Positions 27,405 through 37,272 are shown, counted from the stretch's first letter. The stretch is 64,000 bases of DNA from Paenibacillus sp. TCA20 (GCF_000732325.1 NZ_BBIW01000005.1:124001-188000), one strand, 5' to 3'. Notes: generated from the letters alone by a model not told the origin. Numbers and translations are program-made.

Positions 27405-29174
27405 TTGAGGAGCTGGCTACGATCATCATTGCAGCGCAAGCTGTCCGTGCTCATTGCTGGTTCGATCATTGTACCCCTCGTGGTGCTTGGTTTATTTGCC
27501 TTTGATACAGCGGCTCGCATATCGGAAGAAAAGGCGACGCTGTCGGGGATAGATTATTTAAAACAACTGGAAGCAAACTTACATTTTATGCTCCAGGACG
27601 TAGACAACTTGTCCATCTATTTAATTGGTGAGCGAGATATCCAAGATTATCTGGTGCAGGATAAGGAGCAAGAAGAAGAGAGGCAGGAGATTATTGGCAG
27701 AATGACCAATCTTGCCGCCTCCAAATCCTATATCGCAAGTATTGTGATTCAGCCCGAACACTTCTCTGCCGATTTGACGACAGCCAACTGGTATGAAGCG
27801 GACATACCTGAGGGAGTATTGACCGAAATTCGGGAAAAGCATTGGTCTCCTGTATATCGAATTATGAACTATGCCGGAGAGCAGTATGTGATGACGCTGA
27901 CCAGGCCCATTCGAAGTATTCATGATTATAAGCATCTTGGATGGCTGTCCATCAGCTTGAGTGAGAAAGAAATTTCTCATCGGCTTGCTGAAAAAGAGTT
28001 CGCGAGTGGTAACGGTAGAATTGAACTTATTGATCCCAACGGGGGGATCCTATCTTCTCCTGACAAGACCCGATTAGGAATGCGAATCGAAGATCAATAT
28101 CCAGGACTTCTAGCGATGCTGGATCAAGGAGCAAATGGGTCAGCGGTGTACGGAGAGAAGCAAGAGAAGAAGACGTTCATGTACGTGCGCGAGCCTTCTA
28201 CGGGATGGACATTGATCGGCTCTATTCCTTATGACCAATATCGTGAGGAGAACCGTTACATCTTAACTATTACCGCTGTTGCGGTTGCTATATCGGTTCT
28301 GATCAGCGTGTGCTTAGTCTGGGCGACTGTGCGCAGAATCACTCGACCATTGCTGCTTCTTACACGTCATTTATATCGGATTAATCCTCACGAGCCGCTC
28401 CCCCATTTCACAGTTACAACCCAAGATGAGATCGGTAAGCTCGGACAGAGCTATAACCTGCTCGGAGCACATATCGAACAGCTGAAGCAGGATCTGATCC
28501 GTGAGGAAGCGCGTAAAAAAGAAGCCGATATGCATGCGCTTCAAGCGCAGATCAATCCTCATTTTTTATATAATACGTTAGCATCCATTCACTGGATTTC
28601 ACTGATGGCCAAAGAGAAGAGAATTGCTGATATGGTAGAGGGGCTGAGTCAATTTTTGCGTTTAAGCTTGAATCATGGGAAGGAGTATTGCCCTGTCTCC
28701 CAAGAAATAGACCACATCCGTCAATATGTCCGAGTGCAGAATATTCGTTATCCTGACAAATTTAAGATCGAATATATGGTTGATCCAGAGCTTGAGAATA
28801 AATGGATGCTTAAGCTGCTCCTGCAGCCATTGATCGAAAATGCAATGATTCACGGCCTGAACAAGAAGGAGGGACCGGGCTCAATCCTGATCATGGTTCG
28901 AAAAGAGCAGCATCGGATGAGCTTTCTAATCTTAGATGACGGGGCTGGTATGTCAATGCATCGTTTAGAAGACGTCCGCACAATGATAGAAGCAACTGCA
29001 AATAGGGACGAATCGTTACATGATCATATGAAGGAAGGCAGCTACGGACTCAGAAATGTGAACGAGCGTCTTCTGCTGCATTACGGTCCAGAAGCTCATC
29101 TCGAAATAGACAGCAGGGAAGGCGGAGGAACCCGAATTGCTTTTACCCTGCCGATTATGGAGGAGACGATATGA
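27405..29174 (+). CDS. Sensor histidine kinase (YesM family)
   Basis: About 589 residues. A TTG start at 27405 is preferred because AAGGAGG lies 8 bases upstream; the ATG at 27387 overlaps that site. Layout: membrane segment near residues 15-35, a ~250-residue extracytoplasmic sensor region, second membrane segment (ILTITAVAVAISVLISVCLVW), HAMP, then the His_kinase dimer motif LQAQINPHFLYNTLASIHWI with the phospho-His, and an HATPase_c domain (PLIENAMIHGLNKKEG N-box, LDDGAGM, GSYGLRNVNERL). It pairs with the response regulator that overlaps its stop codon and probably senses extracellular sugar for the adjacent ABC transporter. Confidence 0.93.
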   Translation: MRSWLRSSLQRKLSVLIAGSIIVPLVVLGLFAFDTAARISEEKATLSGIDYLKQLEANLHFMLQDVDNLSIYLIGERDIQDYLVQDKEQEEERQEIIGRMTNLAASKSYIASIVIQPEHFSADLTTANWYEADIPEGVLTEIREKHWSPVYRIMNYAGEQYVMTLTRPIRSIHDYKHLGWLSISLSEKEISHRLAEKEFASGNGRIELIDPNGGILSSPDKTRLGMRIEDQYPGLLAMLDQGANGSAVYGEKQEKKTFMYVREPSTGWTLIGSIPYDQYREENRYILTITAVAVAISVLISVCLVWATVRRITRPLLLLTRHLYRINPHEPLPHFTVTTQDEIGKLGQSYNLLGAHIEQLKQDLIREEARKKEADMHALQAQINPHFLYNTLASIHWISLMAKEKRIADMVEGLSQFLRLSLNHGKEYCPVSQEIDHIRQYVRVQNIRYPDKFKIEYMVDPELENKWMLKLLLQPLIENAMIHGLNKKEGPGSILIMVRKEQHRMSFLILDDGAGMSMHRLEDVRTMIEATANRDESLHDHMKEGSYGLRNVNERLLLHYGPEAHLEIDSREGGGTRIAFTLPIMEETI

Positions 29175-30736
29175 GAGTACTCATTGTTGACGATGAAGAA
29201 ATTATCAGAGAGGGATTAACCCGAGTTATATCCTGGTGTGAGCTTGGTCTCGAGCTGCTTCAGCCTGCTGCTTCTGGAGAAGAAGCTCTTCAGCGAATCG
29301 AACAAGAGTGTCCGAGTATTCTAATGACCGATATACGAATGAATGGAATCTCTGGACTTCAGCTATGTGAACGAGCGAAAACGATCCAGCCTGACCTGGA
29401 AGTGATTATCTTGTCCGGGTATGATGATTTTTCATATGCTCAAACCGCCATCCGACAGGGAGTAACGGATTATTTGCTCAAAACAAGTCCTCCTGAAGAT
29501 ATCATCCGCACCGTTCTTGAGGCTAAACGCCGGATTACGGAACGCTGGGCTGAGAAGGGAAGGGATGTACTGCAGGCCCGTGAGGAATTCGAACGAGAAT
29601 GTGTAAAGTGGATTATTCATGGGGAAGTGACAGAAGGAACGATCGAGTTCTTAGCAAGCGGTTTGTCTGGGGACAAGACAATTAATCATTTCAGTTCAGG
29701 CTGTAAGGTGCTTATATGGGAAGCCAGCGGATGGAACGGACCAAACTACTCATCAAGACTTCTATTATTTGCCCTTCGAAATTTACTTCAAGATCTTCTA
29801 CCTGGCTGTATTTACGTGATTCATCAACAAGTCTTGGTCTGCCTTGCCCCTGCTTATGATGGCCAAAATTTGCCTCGGTACGGAACATGGTCAAGACTGC
29901 TTGAACGAGCAGAGAGCTTGCTCAAATGCTCGATACGATTGGCAGCGGGAAGCTCTGTAGCTGACTTAGAAAATGCACATGTAAGCTATGAAAAAGCTGT
30001 TTGTGCTTTGCGGTATTTTCCTCTCCTGCCGGATAAGATAATCAATTACACCGACATAGAACAACGGAGAGGCGGAAAAAACATTATCAGTCCAGTAGAA
30101 GAGAACCAGCTGGGTGTCATTCTACTAGACAACGATCCTGTCGCTCTAAAAGCATGGACCTCACAGTTATATGAGAATTTGATCATGGAACCGGAAGGGA
30201 CTTTCGAAACGACAATAGCTTGTTTACGTTCTGCCGCTGCTGCGGCACATCGATGGATGGACAGGACCTTTCGAATGCTCGGCTCCGACGGGGAGATCCA
30301 TATCGAGTCCAGCTTAAATGCAGATGGGAATGGATTCATTCCGGAAGGAGCGTTGTTCCGCTATCTTCATGCGATTATGTCCAGCTACCATTCTCAAGTC
30401 AGTCAAGGCCCAGAATCACATGTGGATCGAGCGAAAGCTTTCATGGAATCAGTCTCACTGAGAGAGGTGAATCTTCAGCATGTAGCGAATCATCTGCATC
30501 TGCATCCTGGTCATCTTAGTGAGCTGTTTAAGAAGGTGACGGGAAGATCCTTTGTTGAATTTGTCACGGAACTAAGAATGAAAAAAGCAGAAGAGCTGTT
30601 ATCCGTATCACCTGCCAAACTTAGTGAAATTGCCCTGTTAATCGGCTATGAGGATGTGAAGTATTTCAGCAGACTGTTCAAGAAGCATTATGGCTTAACT
30701 CCAAGTGATTATCGAGAGAATCGATCTTCTATTTAA
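29171..30736 (+). CDS. Response regulator with AraC-type output (YesN family)
   Basis: 521 residues, starting with an ATGA overlap with the kinase gene. The receiver domain (1-120) has LIVDDEE, the phospho-Asp in ILMTDIRMNGISG and the switch Lys in DYLLKTSPPED. A ~270-residue middle region follows, typical of YesN-like regulators. The C-terminus is an AraC helix-turn-helix (HVANHLHLHPGHLSELFKKV; ALLIGYEDVKYFSRLFKKH; GLTPSDYREN). It should activate the ABC operon when phosphorylated. No clear terminator follows within the next 160 bases. Confidence 0.93.
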   Translation: MRVLIVDDEEIIREGLTRVISWCELGLELLQPAASGEEALQRIEQECPSILMTDIRMNGISGLQLCERAKTIQPDLEVIILSGYDDFSYAQTAIRQGVTDYLLKTSPPEDIIRTVLEAKRRITERWAEKGRDVLQAREEFERECVKWIIHGEVTEGTIEFLASGLSGDKTINHFSSGCKVLIWEASGWNGPNYSSRLLLFALRNLLQDLLPGCIYVIHQQVLVCLAPAYDGQNLPRYGTWSRLLERAESLLKCSIRLAAGSSVADLENAHVSYEKAVCALRYFPLLPDKIINYTDIEQRRGGKNIISPVEENQLGVILLDNDPVALKAWTSQLYENLIMEPEGTFETTIACLRSAAAAAHRWMDRTFRMLGSDGEIHIESSLNADGNGFIPEGALFRYLHAIMSSYHSQVSQGPESHVDRAKAFMESVSLREVNLQHVANHLHLHPGHLSELFKKVTGRSFVEFVTELRMKKAEELLSVSPAKLSEIALLIGYEDVKYFSRLFKKHYGLTPSDYRENRSSI

Positions 30737-30897
30737 TAAAATTAACAAATATTTCGACAAAATGTGATTCAAACATTTCGCGCGGTAGTATATTAGTAAT
30801 AGGACTATTCTCTTAAATTGGGTTAACTCCATACCTATTTATGGTTTCCATCCTATTTTTGAGGCCATATTATTAATATACGGAGGCTTTATCATTA

Positions 30898-31812
30898 ATG
30901 AACATACAATCGGAACCCATTCGTGCTGTTGATCCATCGGCGGTGCTCCGGGCTTTTAACCAGAATCTAGCTATCATCGGGTTCAACCTAGAGAGACGGG
31001 TCATCTACGTTAACGAACGTTTTGCCGAAACGATGGGTTATGCTATAGATCAAATCTATGGGATGTATCATCATGAGTTCTGCTTCTCTTCCTTCGCATC
31101 AACTCCGGAGTATGAATCGTTCTGGGCTAGTATTCTGAACGGACATCGCTTCCAAGACAAGATTGAGCGGAAGGACGCACAGAATAACACGGTGTGGCTC
31201 GAGGCTACCTATATGCCTATCTATGATGAAGGAGATAATATCATTGGGGTGTACAAAATAGCGACCAACATTACGAACCGTCAAAATGAGATAGTTCAAC
31301 TCGTTGAGGAGCTGCAAGACATGTCCTCCAGCTTGAATGCTAGAGCTGCACACGGTATAAATAGAAGCTCGGAGCTACTGAATAGCATTTCTGCGGTAGA
31401 TGAAGTCTCAAATGACAATTTAAAAATACTGGATCAGCTGAAGCAGCAATCGCATGCGGTGCAAGGGATCGTTCAAACGATTCGGGATATCGCCTCACAG
31501 ACACAGCTTCTTGCCCTTAACGCAGCGATCGAGGCAGCACATGCAGGGGAATACGGCAGAGGATTTGATGTCGTGGCCAAGGAAGTGAAGAATCTATCGT
31601 TAATGGTGCAGGATTCGATCTACGAAATACGCGACAGTATTAGAGGAATGTCCAATGAAATTATGAATATATCCAATGGAACCAGAGCAGTACAGGAATA
31701 CATAGATCAGAGCCGGCAGCAGCTTCAAGTGACGATGGATGAATTTAGCACCCTATCTCAATCCTCCGAGCAATTAGACCTTAAAGCACAGCATGTGTCC
31801 AAGATACTGTAA
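30898..31812 (+). CDS. Soluble PAS-domain methyl-accepting-chemotaxis-like signalling protein
   Basis: 304 residues without membrane segments. N-terminal PAS domain (about 15-125: LAIIGFNLERRVIYVNERFA; IGVYKIATNITNRQNEI) of the kind used for small-ligand or redox sensing, then a short MCP signalling domain with the conserved hairpin tip IASQTQLLALNAAIEAAHAG and EYGRGFDVVAKEVKNLS. The MCP part is truncated relative to full receptors and lacks obvious methylation helices. It would act in the cytoplasm, perhaps on CheA/CheW arrays. CGGAGG precedes the ATG. Isolated from other chemotaxis genes. Confidence 0.85.
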   Translation: MNIQSEPIRAVDPSAVLRAFNQNLAIIGFNLERRVIYVNERFAETMGYAIDQIYGMYHHEFCFSSFASTPEYESFWASILNGHRFQDKIERKDAQNNTVWLEATYMPIYDEGDNIIGVYKIATNITNRQNEIVQLVEELQDMSSSLNARAAHGINRSSELLNSISAVDEVSNDNLKILDQLKQQSHAVQGIVQTIRDIASQTQLLALNAAIEAAHAGEYGRGFDVVAKEVKNLSLMVQDSIYEIRDSIRGMSNEIMNISNGTRAVQEYIDQSRQQLQVTMDEFSTLSQSSEQLDLKAQHVSKIL

Positions 31813-31822
31813 TGAAGCATAA

Positions 31823-31862
31823 AAGCAGTGGAGAAATCGTTCTCCACTGCTTACTTTTTTTT
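31823..31862 (+). terminator. Terminator after the PAS/MCP gene
   Basis: Perfect 13-bp stem AAGCAGTGGAGAA/TTCTCCACTGCTT, ATCG loop, then ACTTTTTTTT. Confidence 0.9.
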
Positions 31863-31923
31863 GAATAAGAGCTCATATTATGCATGATTAAGATGATGAA
31901 GTGCCTTGGTATGATGGCCATTG

Positions 31924-32724
31924 TTACTCTCCTGCTTGCTTTAAGCTCTGAATGAATCGGGTAAACTCCGGCTCAAACAGCCCCATGTTGTATAGGATTT
32001 GAATTGTCTTGAGACCTGAGAGATCTTTGTCATTGGATGTGCTCATCGCACCTGCAGCCTTGGCTGCCTGCAGTGCTGCGTGATAAGCATCCGGGGGCGT
32101 TTGGTTTAAGGATATATTTACTCTCCGCTCAAGTGCAATAATTCGCTGTTCAAGCGCAGATATAATTGCTGACTTTTCTTTGTCCTTCTGAAGAAGCTCC
32201 TCCACTTTTGACATCTCTTCTGATTCCTCCATTCCCTGAATTCGGTTTATCACAGCTTGCTGCTGCTGCCATGTCGGCCTTATTCCTGCCTGCAGCTGAG
32301 AAAGGCTGAGCCCAAACATCATCTCGAAGTGAGGATAGTCTTTAAATGAAATCCAGTCACCGCCCCAGCTGAACCCGAGCAGCTTCGCTTGAGCAACGAC
32401 CTCCGCCCAGTCAGCTATACCATCATGATCATCATCCACGCTCATACTATAGCCGCTCTGTACGAGAACAAAATCAATGGCAAGCCCGTAGTTATGATTG
32501 GATTGGCCGGGCTTAGCATTCGTGACGATCGGGCCCGGCTTCGTTCTGCCTTGCTCATACAGACGCTGCTGCTCAGCCGCACTTCTATAGCCTGCCGTAA
32601 GTCGTATTTCCACACCTTCTGAATAGCATCGCTCAATCAGCTTCTCCGCTGCAAGCTTCACAGCAGGCAGTAACCCGACGAGGTAAGCTGCAGACCTCGC
32701 TTTCAGCTCCGCCAATGCAGCCAT
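31924..32724 (-). CDS. M15-family peptidase (CwlK / phage endolysin-like L-alanyl-D-glutamate peptidase)
   Basis: 266 residues. The N-terminal ~150 residues form a VanY/CwlK-type zinc peptidase: VEIRLTAGYRSAAEQQRLYE, zinc ligands in GQSNHNYGLAIDFVL (His, Asp) and YPHFEMMFG (His). Such enzymes cut cell-wall stem peptides. The C-terminal part has a coiled-coil stretch (LLQKDKEKSAIISALEQRII) and then a region like phage endolysin tails. No signal peptide is present, which suits a holin-dependent lysin or a domesticated phage gene more than a secreted autolysin. No other phage gene is adjacent. Confidence 0.85.
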   Translation of the reverse strand: MAALAELKARSAAYLVGLLPAVKLAAEKLIERCYSEGVEIRLTAGYRSAAEQQRLYEQGRTKPGPIVTNAKPGQSNHNYGLAIDFVLVQSGYSMSVDDDHDGIADWAEVVAQAKLLGFSWGGDWISFKDYPHFEMMFGLSLSQLQAGIRPTWQQQQAVINRIQGMEESEEMSKVEELLQKDKEKSAIISALEQRIIALERRVNISLNQTPPDAYHAALQAAKAAGAMSTSNDKDLSGLKTIQILYNMGLFEPEFTRFIQSLKQAGE

Positions 32725-32870
32725 GCTCTACACCTCCAAGTTAGGATTTAATCCATACACCGAATTGCGATTATACTACAGCATATAGTCAAGCCATCAT
32801 TTAAGTGTGATGCGCCTGCCTATTCTGTGAGCCTAAAGCGCAGAATTGGTGGATGTGTCCTGCCCTGTAT

Positions 32871-33299
32871 TTACTTGATTGCAACAAGAATAGCCCCAAG
32901 AGCGATGAGTGCGACCCCTATACCATTCAGCCAAGATATTTTTTCACCCAAAAAGACAACCGCAAGAATGACTGCAATCACAACGCTAAATTTATCAATT
33001 GGACTCACCTGGGACACCTTGCCGTACTTGAGAGCCAGAAAATAAAACAACCAGGATAAGGCTCCAGCCACTCCACTAAGGACGATGAAGCTTAGTGCTT
33101 TTTTCTGTGTCAGTATTTCGCCAACTTCAGCGAACTTCCCTTGTACAGCAATAACACCGACTAAAAATAACGCCATGATGACCGAACGAATAGCGGTGGC
33201 AGAATTGGAATCGATGTTCTCCAGGCCGATCTTGCCAAAGATCGCAACAAGGGCAGCGGTTATGGCAGACAGTATGGAATATAGAAGCCACACAGGCAT
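32871..33299 (-). CDS. Short EamA-family (DMT) transporter
   Basis: 142 residues from the ATG at 33299, preceded by AAAGGGGG. It contains one EamA repeat with about five hydrophobic segments: LLYSILSAITAALVAIFGKI, AIRSVIMALFLVGVIAV, FIVLSGVAGALSWLFYFLAL, FSVVIAVILAVVFLGEKIS, GIGVALIALGAILVAI. Short DMT members of this size usually work as dimers. Likely exports or imports a small metabolite; the substrate is unknown. Divergent from the helicase gene. Confidence 0.88.
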   Translation of the reverse strand: MPVWLLYSILSAITAALVAIFGKIGLENIDSNSATAIRSVIMALFLVGVIAVQGKFAEVGEILTQKKALSFIVLSGVAGALSWLFYFLALKYGKVSQVSPIDKFSVVIAVILAVVFLGEKISWLNGIGVALIALGAILVAIK

Positions 33300-33403
33300 T
33301 GTATAATCCCCCTTTATTAGAGAAGTTTCCTGCACTCTATCATTTTTCTGTATAATTAGTATGGTCTAATATCCCATTTTCTACGCAAACGAGGTGAGAA
33401 GTA

Positions 33404-36160
33404 ATGAAGAAGGAAATGGAATCTTTTCCGCAGGACATAACGTTCTGTTATCCTTGGCGCAGCTATCAGAAGCGTGTGCTGGGCAGCTTAGAGGAGCATT
33501 TGGCGAACCGGCATCTGCATCTTGTGGCACCCCCTGGATCGGGCAAAACGGTGCTTGGTCTGGAAGTCATGCTCAGAATTAACCGTCCGACCATCATCCT
33601 AGCTCCAACACTAACCATCAAACAGCAATGGGCCAGCCGTTTTGCGGAGATGTTTCTGGGTACAACAACACTTCCTGACTGGATATCTACTTCGATTAAA
33701 CAACCGGCATTCGTGACAATTACAACTTATCAGGCACTGCATGCTCTTTTTAGTGCGGTAAGCGAGAAGAATGAGGATAAGGAGCAGGATTCAACTAACG
33801 AAATCATTGAAATCAATGGGGAAGAGGGCTTCGAGTCTGAAGATGAAACAGTGGATGGTGACGATTGTTCTGCAGCAGAAGCTACACTCGCACAGTTAAA
33901 GAGCTTGTCCATACATACGATCATTTTTGATGAGGCCCATCATTTAAGAGTGTCCTGGTGGCAAAGTGCTATGGAACTATGCAGCATGCTGAGTGAGCCG
34001 ACCAAGATATCGCTGACGGCAACACCGCCTTATGATGTGAATCCACGAGAGTGGCAGCGTTACATGGCTTTATGTGGCCCCATCGACGAAGAGATCAGTG
34101 TTCCCGAGCTTGTGAAGCATGGGGAGCTATGTCCGCATCAGGATTACATCAGCCTTACTGCGCCAACGAAGCAGGAATCAGCGAAAATCAAGGAGTTTCG
34201 CTCCCAAGCAGGCACTATCAAACAGGAGCTCCTCCATGCGGAATATATGATAAAGACCATAGTGAATCATCCTTATATCCTGGATTCCAGCAGCCATATC
34301 GAGGACATTTTGACGTCACCAGGCTATTATTCAAGTATGGTTATCTTCTTAAGAGCGACAAACCAGCCGGTATGGAAAGAAGCAGTCAAAGTACTGGGTC
34401 TGAAAGAATCTGAAGCACCCGAGCTGACCTTTGAATGGCTGGAAGAGCTGCTGAATGGCGTGCTGTTCAAGGACAAGCATATTGATTCGGAAATGCCCCA
34501 GCTGAAGGATCTTAAACGGAGGCTCAGCCGAATGGGTATGCTCGAACGCAGAAAAGTGTATCTTCGCTCAACGCCCTCCATGGATAAGATGCTCATCCAG
34601 AGCTCATCTAAGCTGACGAATATTGGTGAGATTCTTCAGTTTGAACGTTCCGTCTTAGGTGAACAGCTGCGTATGGTCATCCTGACCGACTATATTCGCA
34701 AGGAGGATATGCCGAAGCAAGGCGGCGACGAGAAGCCGCTCCATCGGCTCGGTGTTGTTCCCGTCTTCGAAATGATTCGAAGGAAACTTGGAGATCAGGA
34801 ATCGTCTGCGGCCGATTTACCCATTGGCATTCTTAGCGGCTCTCTGGTTGTGCTTCCGCTGAAGGCAGCGGACCATGCGCTGGAGCTGGCAGCAACACGA
34901 GGCATTACTTTGTCACATAAGCCTCTCGACTATGATCCGAAGTATGTGATCATAGATATACGTGATTCGAATCGATCAGGTATTGTAGCCATTGTTACAG
35001 AGGTGTTCTCTCAAGGACACATTCAGGTCCTGATCGGTACAGCCGCCTTGCTAGGAGAAGGATGGGACGCGCCAAGCATTAATTCGCTTATTATGGCTTC
35101 CTATGTTGGGACTTTTATGCTGTCCAATCAAATGAGAGGCCGTGCCATTCGTACGGACCGAAGCCATCCGGAGAAGACAGGCGCCATATGGCATTTGGCT
35201 TGCATCGATACAGAGGCATGGGCAGGCGGAGAGGATTTAGCTTCACTCTCCAGAAGATTCCGCTCCCTAGTGGGCCTATCCGTAATAGACAACACCATCG
35301 AATCCGGAATAGCGCGGATGGGTCTAGATTCGAATGACAGTTTCAAGCCGGAACAGATTCGAATGTACAATGAAGATACGCTTAAACGTGCTAGACAGAG
35401 GGACCAGCTTAAGAAACGCTGGAATACAGCGATTGATCTGAATAGTCAAATGACAGAGGAGCTTCAAATTCCTTCTGAGGGGATACCGAAGCCCGTCGTG
35501 TATAAACACACGGTAAAAGCAGTCCTACTATTCGCATTATTTATGGCGATCTCGGCCTGCAATGAGGCTGTTCTTACACCTGCATGGTATACATCGGATG
35601 CTCCTGGCTGGTTTAGAATATCTCTCCTCATTGTCGTTTCAGGACTTATAGCCAGTCCGTGGTTATATAAAGCAATAAAAATGAAGCTGAGACACCATTC
35701 TCTGGAGCGAAGCTTCCGGGAAACCGCACTTATCGTCCATACCGTGTTATTCGAAATGAAGCAGATGAAGCTGCCGCCGCATATCGAGCGAATTCAAGCA
35801 GAGGAGAAGGAAGGGATGATCGTGTGCTGGCTGACTGGAGGAAGTACAGAAGACAAGACTGTATTTCTGAATACACTCCAGCAGCTGTTAGAACCGATTG
35901 ATAGCCCCAAATACTTCATTTATTCTCAATCCCGCAAATGGTTTGTGACAAGGCGTGATTATTATCCGGTCCCGGATGAAATTGGACGTCGCAAAGAGCA
36001 TGCGGAACGATTCGCTGAATTATGGCAGAAGCATATAGGTCCGGCCGAGCTCGTATACACCCGAACGATCGATGGACGGAAGCAGCTCCTCACGGCACGG
36101 AGTAAAGCCTTATCCTCCAAGTTTGTACACAAGTCAGAACGGATCAGCGCATGGAGATAA
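33404..36160 (+). CDS. SF2 DEAD/DEAH-box helicase-like protein with C-terminal membrane anchor
   Basis: 918 residues. Helicase motifs in order: Q-like YPWRSYQKRVLGSL, Walker A LVAPPGSGKTVLG (about 40-53), Ia APTLTIKQQW, Walker B IIFDEAHHLR, III SLTATPP, and in the second lobe GTAALLGEGWDAPSINSLIM and motif VI NQMRGRAIRTDRS. An acidic insert (EDETVDGDDCSAAEAT) precedes motif II. After residue ~700 come two hydrophobic segments (AVLLFALFMAISACNEAVL and ISLLIVVSGLIASPWLY) and a ~160-residue C-terminal domain of unknown type. A membrane-bound SF2 helicase is unusual. A GAGGTGAGAAG site precedes the ATG. Function unknown; DNA/RNA remodelling or defence are possibilities. Confidence 0.85.
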   Translation: MKKEMESFPQDITFCYPWRSYQKRVLGSLEEHLANRHLHLVAPPGSGKTVLGLEVMLRINRPTIILAPTLTIKQQWASRFAEMFLGTTTLPDWISTSIKQPAFVTITTYQALHALFSAVSEKNEDKEQDSTNEIIEINGEEGFESEDETVDGDDCSAAEATLAQLKSLSIHTIIFDEAHHLRVSWWQSAMELCSMLSEPTKISLTATPPYDVNPREWQRYMALCGPIDEEISVPELVKHGELCPHQDYISLTAPTKQESAKIKEFRSQAGTIKQELLHAEYMIKTIVNHPYILDSSSHIEDILTSPGYYSSMVIFLRATNQPVWKEAVKVLGLKESEAPELTFEWLEELLNGVLFKDKHIDSEMPQLKDLKRRLSRMGMLERRKVYLRSTPSMDKMLIQSSSKLTNIGEILQFERSVLGEQLRMVILTDYIRKEDMPKQGGDEKPLHRLGVVPVFEMIRRKLGDQESSAADLPIGILSGSLVVLPLKAADHALELAATRGITLSHKPLDYDPKYVIIDIRDSNRSGIVAIVTEVFSQGHIQVLIGTAALLGEGWDAPSINSLIMASYVGTFMLSNQMRGRAIRTDRSHPEKTGAIWHLACIDTEAWAGGEDLASLSRRFRSLVGLSVIDNTIESGIARMGLDSNDSFKPEQIRMYNEDTLKRARQRDQLKKRWNTAIDLNSQMTEELQIPSEGIPKPVVYKHTVKAVLLFALFMAISACNEAVLTPAWYTSDAPGWFRISLLIVVSGLIASPWLYKAIKMKLRHHSLERSFRETALIVHTVLFEMKQMKLPPHIERIQAEEKEGMIVCWLTGGSTEDKTVFLNTLQQLLEPIDSPKYFIYSQSRKWFVTRRDYYPVPDEIGRRKEHAERFAELWQKHIGPAELVYTRTIDGRKQLLTARSKALSSKFVHKSERISAWR

Positions 36161-36164
36161 ACCA

Positions 36165-36206
36165 AAAACAAAGAAGACCCTTCGCACATTTGTACGGAGG
36201 GTCTTC
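36165..36206 (-). terminator. Terminator of the zinc dehydrogenase (may also end the helicase transcript)
   Basis: GAAGACCCT...AGGGTCTTC stem. On the minus strand it is followed by TTTGTTTTT, on the plus strand by no T run. Confidence 0.75.
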
Positions 36207-36234
36207 GAATCTAGAATAACAATTGACAACTGGA

Positions 36235-37272
36235 TTACACAATTTCGACCAATATTTTGGCCTGGCTCTTGTCTCTCACCAATAGCTCAAGTCCATCCTC
36301 AATGATCTGATCCAGTGTAATCTTCTTCGTGATGACTGGCTTCACATCCAGTTTTCCTTCAGCAATGAGGGAGATCACTTCAGGGAAGATATGACGATAG
36401 GCAAGGATAGACGTGATATTTGCTTCCTTAGTCATGAGCTGCATCATATCTACAGTCGGATTCTGCGCAAATGCAGCGATGACCATGACCTCGCCGCCCT
36501 TTTTGACAACGGATAGGGCACTGTTGAAGGTCGGTTGAACACCGGCTGCTTCATAAGCAACTTCAACCCCTCCTGCATCATTGATGATATCTACCGGATT
36601 GTCCTTTAAGCTGTTAATCGGTACTGCGCCTATAGAGGCAGCGAGCTCCAAACGTTCATCGGATACGTCGATAGCATAGATTCGCGCAGCTCCTGCGGAT
36701 TTGGCAGACAAGATCGTAAGGAGTCCAATGGGTCCAGCTCCGAATACAGCGACATTATTACCTACCTTCAGCTTGCTTTGACGTACTGCATGTAGAGCGA
36801 CTGCCGTAGGTTCAACGAGCGCACCTTCCTCGAACGATACCTGATCGTTCAGTTTATGAAGCATGTAAGGCTCGACGATTACATATTCAGCGAACCCTCC
36901 ATCGGCATTTAGACCGATAAATCCGAATTGATTACACTGATTGTAGTTTCCTTTTCTGCAATTCTCACATTCGCCACAATAAATCAGCGGCTCGATCGCT
37001 ACTCGATCCCCGACGTTATAACCTGTGACTTCTGCACCGATTTCCTCAATCACTCCAGAGAATTCATGACCCAGCGTAAGCGGAGCCATTGCACCGGATA
37101 TCGGGTGAGGAGTACCTGTCTGAACTCCAATCCCATGGTGATAAGCATGAAGATCACTGCCGCATATACCTGCAAACTTCACTTTGACTTTAACCTTACC
37201 TGCAGGTGTTGCAGGAATTTCTCTCTCTTCTAGGCGAACATCTTTAATATCATAGAATACAGCTGCTTTCAT
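36235..37272 (-). CDS. bdhA: Zinc-dependent alcohol dehydrogenase, (R,R)-butanediol dehydrogenase type
   Basis: 345 residues from the ATG at 37272, preceded by AAGGGG. Medium-chain dehydrogenase: catalytic zinc ligands in AGICGSDLHAYHH (Cys), LTLGHEFSGVIEEIG (His-Glu) and later VEPTAV; structural zinc Cys set CGECENCRKGNYNQC; NAD-binding VAVFGAGPIGLLTIL. The GGDLHxY... and GHEFSG layout is that of the 2,3-butanediol/acetoin dehydrogenases, which reduce acetoin in fermentation. A sorbitol- or threonine-dehydrogenase-like role is the alternative. Divergent from a LysR gene, which probably regulates it. Confidence 0.85.
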   Translation of the reverse strand: MKAAVFYDIKDVRLEEREIPATPAGKVKVKVKFAGICGSDLHAYHHGIGVQTGTPHPISGAMAPLTLGHEFSGVIEEIGAEVTGYNVGDRVAIEPLIYCGECENCRKGNYNQCNQFGFIGLNADGGFAEYVIVEPYMLHKLNDQVSFEEGALVEPTAVALHAVRQSKLKVGNNVAVFGAGPIGLLTILSAKSAGAARIYAIDVSDERLELAASIGAVPINSLKDNPVDIINDAGGVEVAYEAAGVQPTFNSALSVVKKGGEVMVIAAFAQNPTVDMMQLMTKEANITSILAYRHIFPEVISLIAEGKLDVKPVITKKITLDQIIEDGLELLVRDKSQAKILVEIV

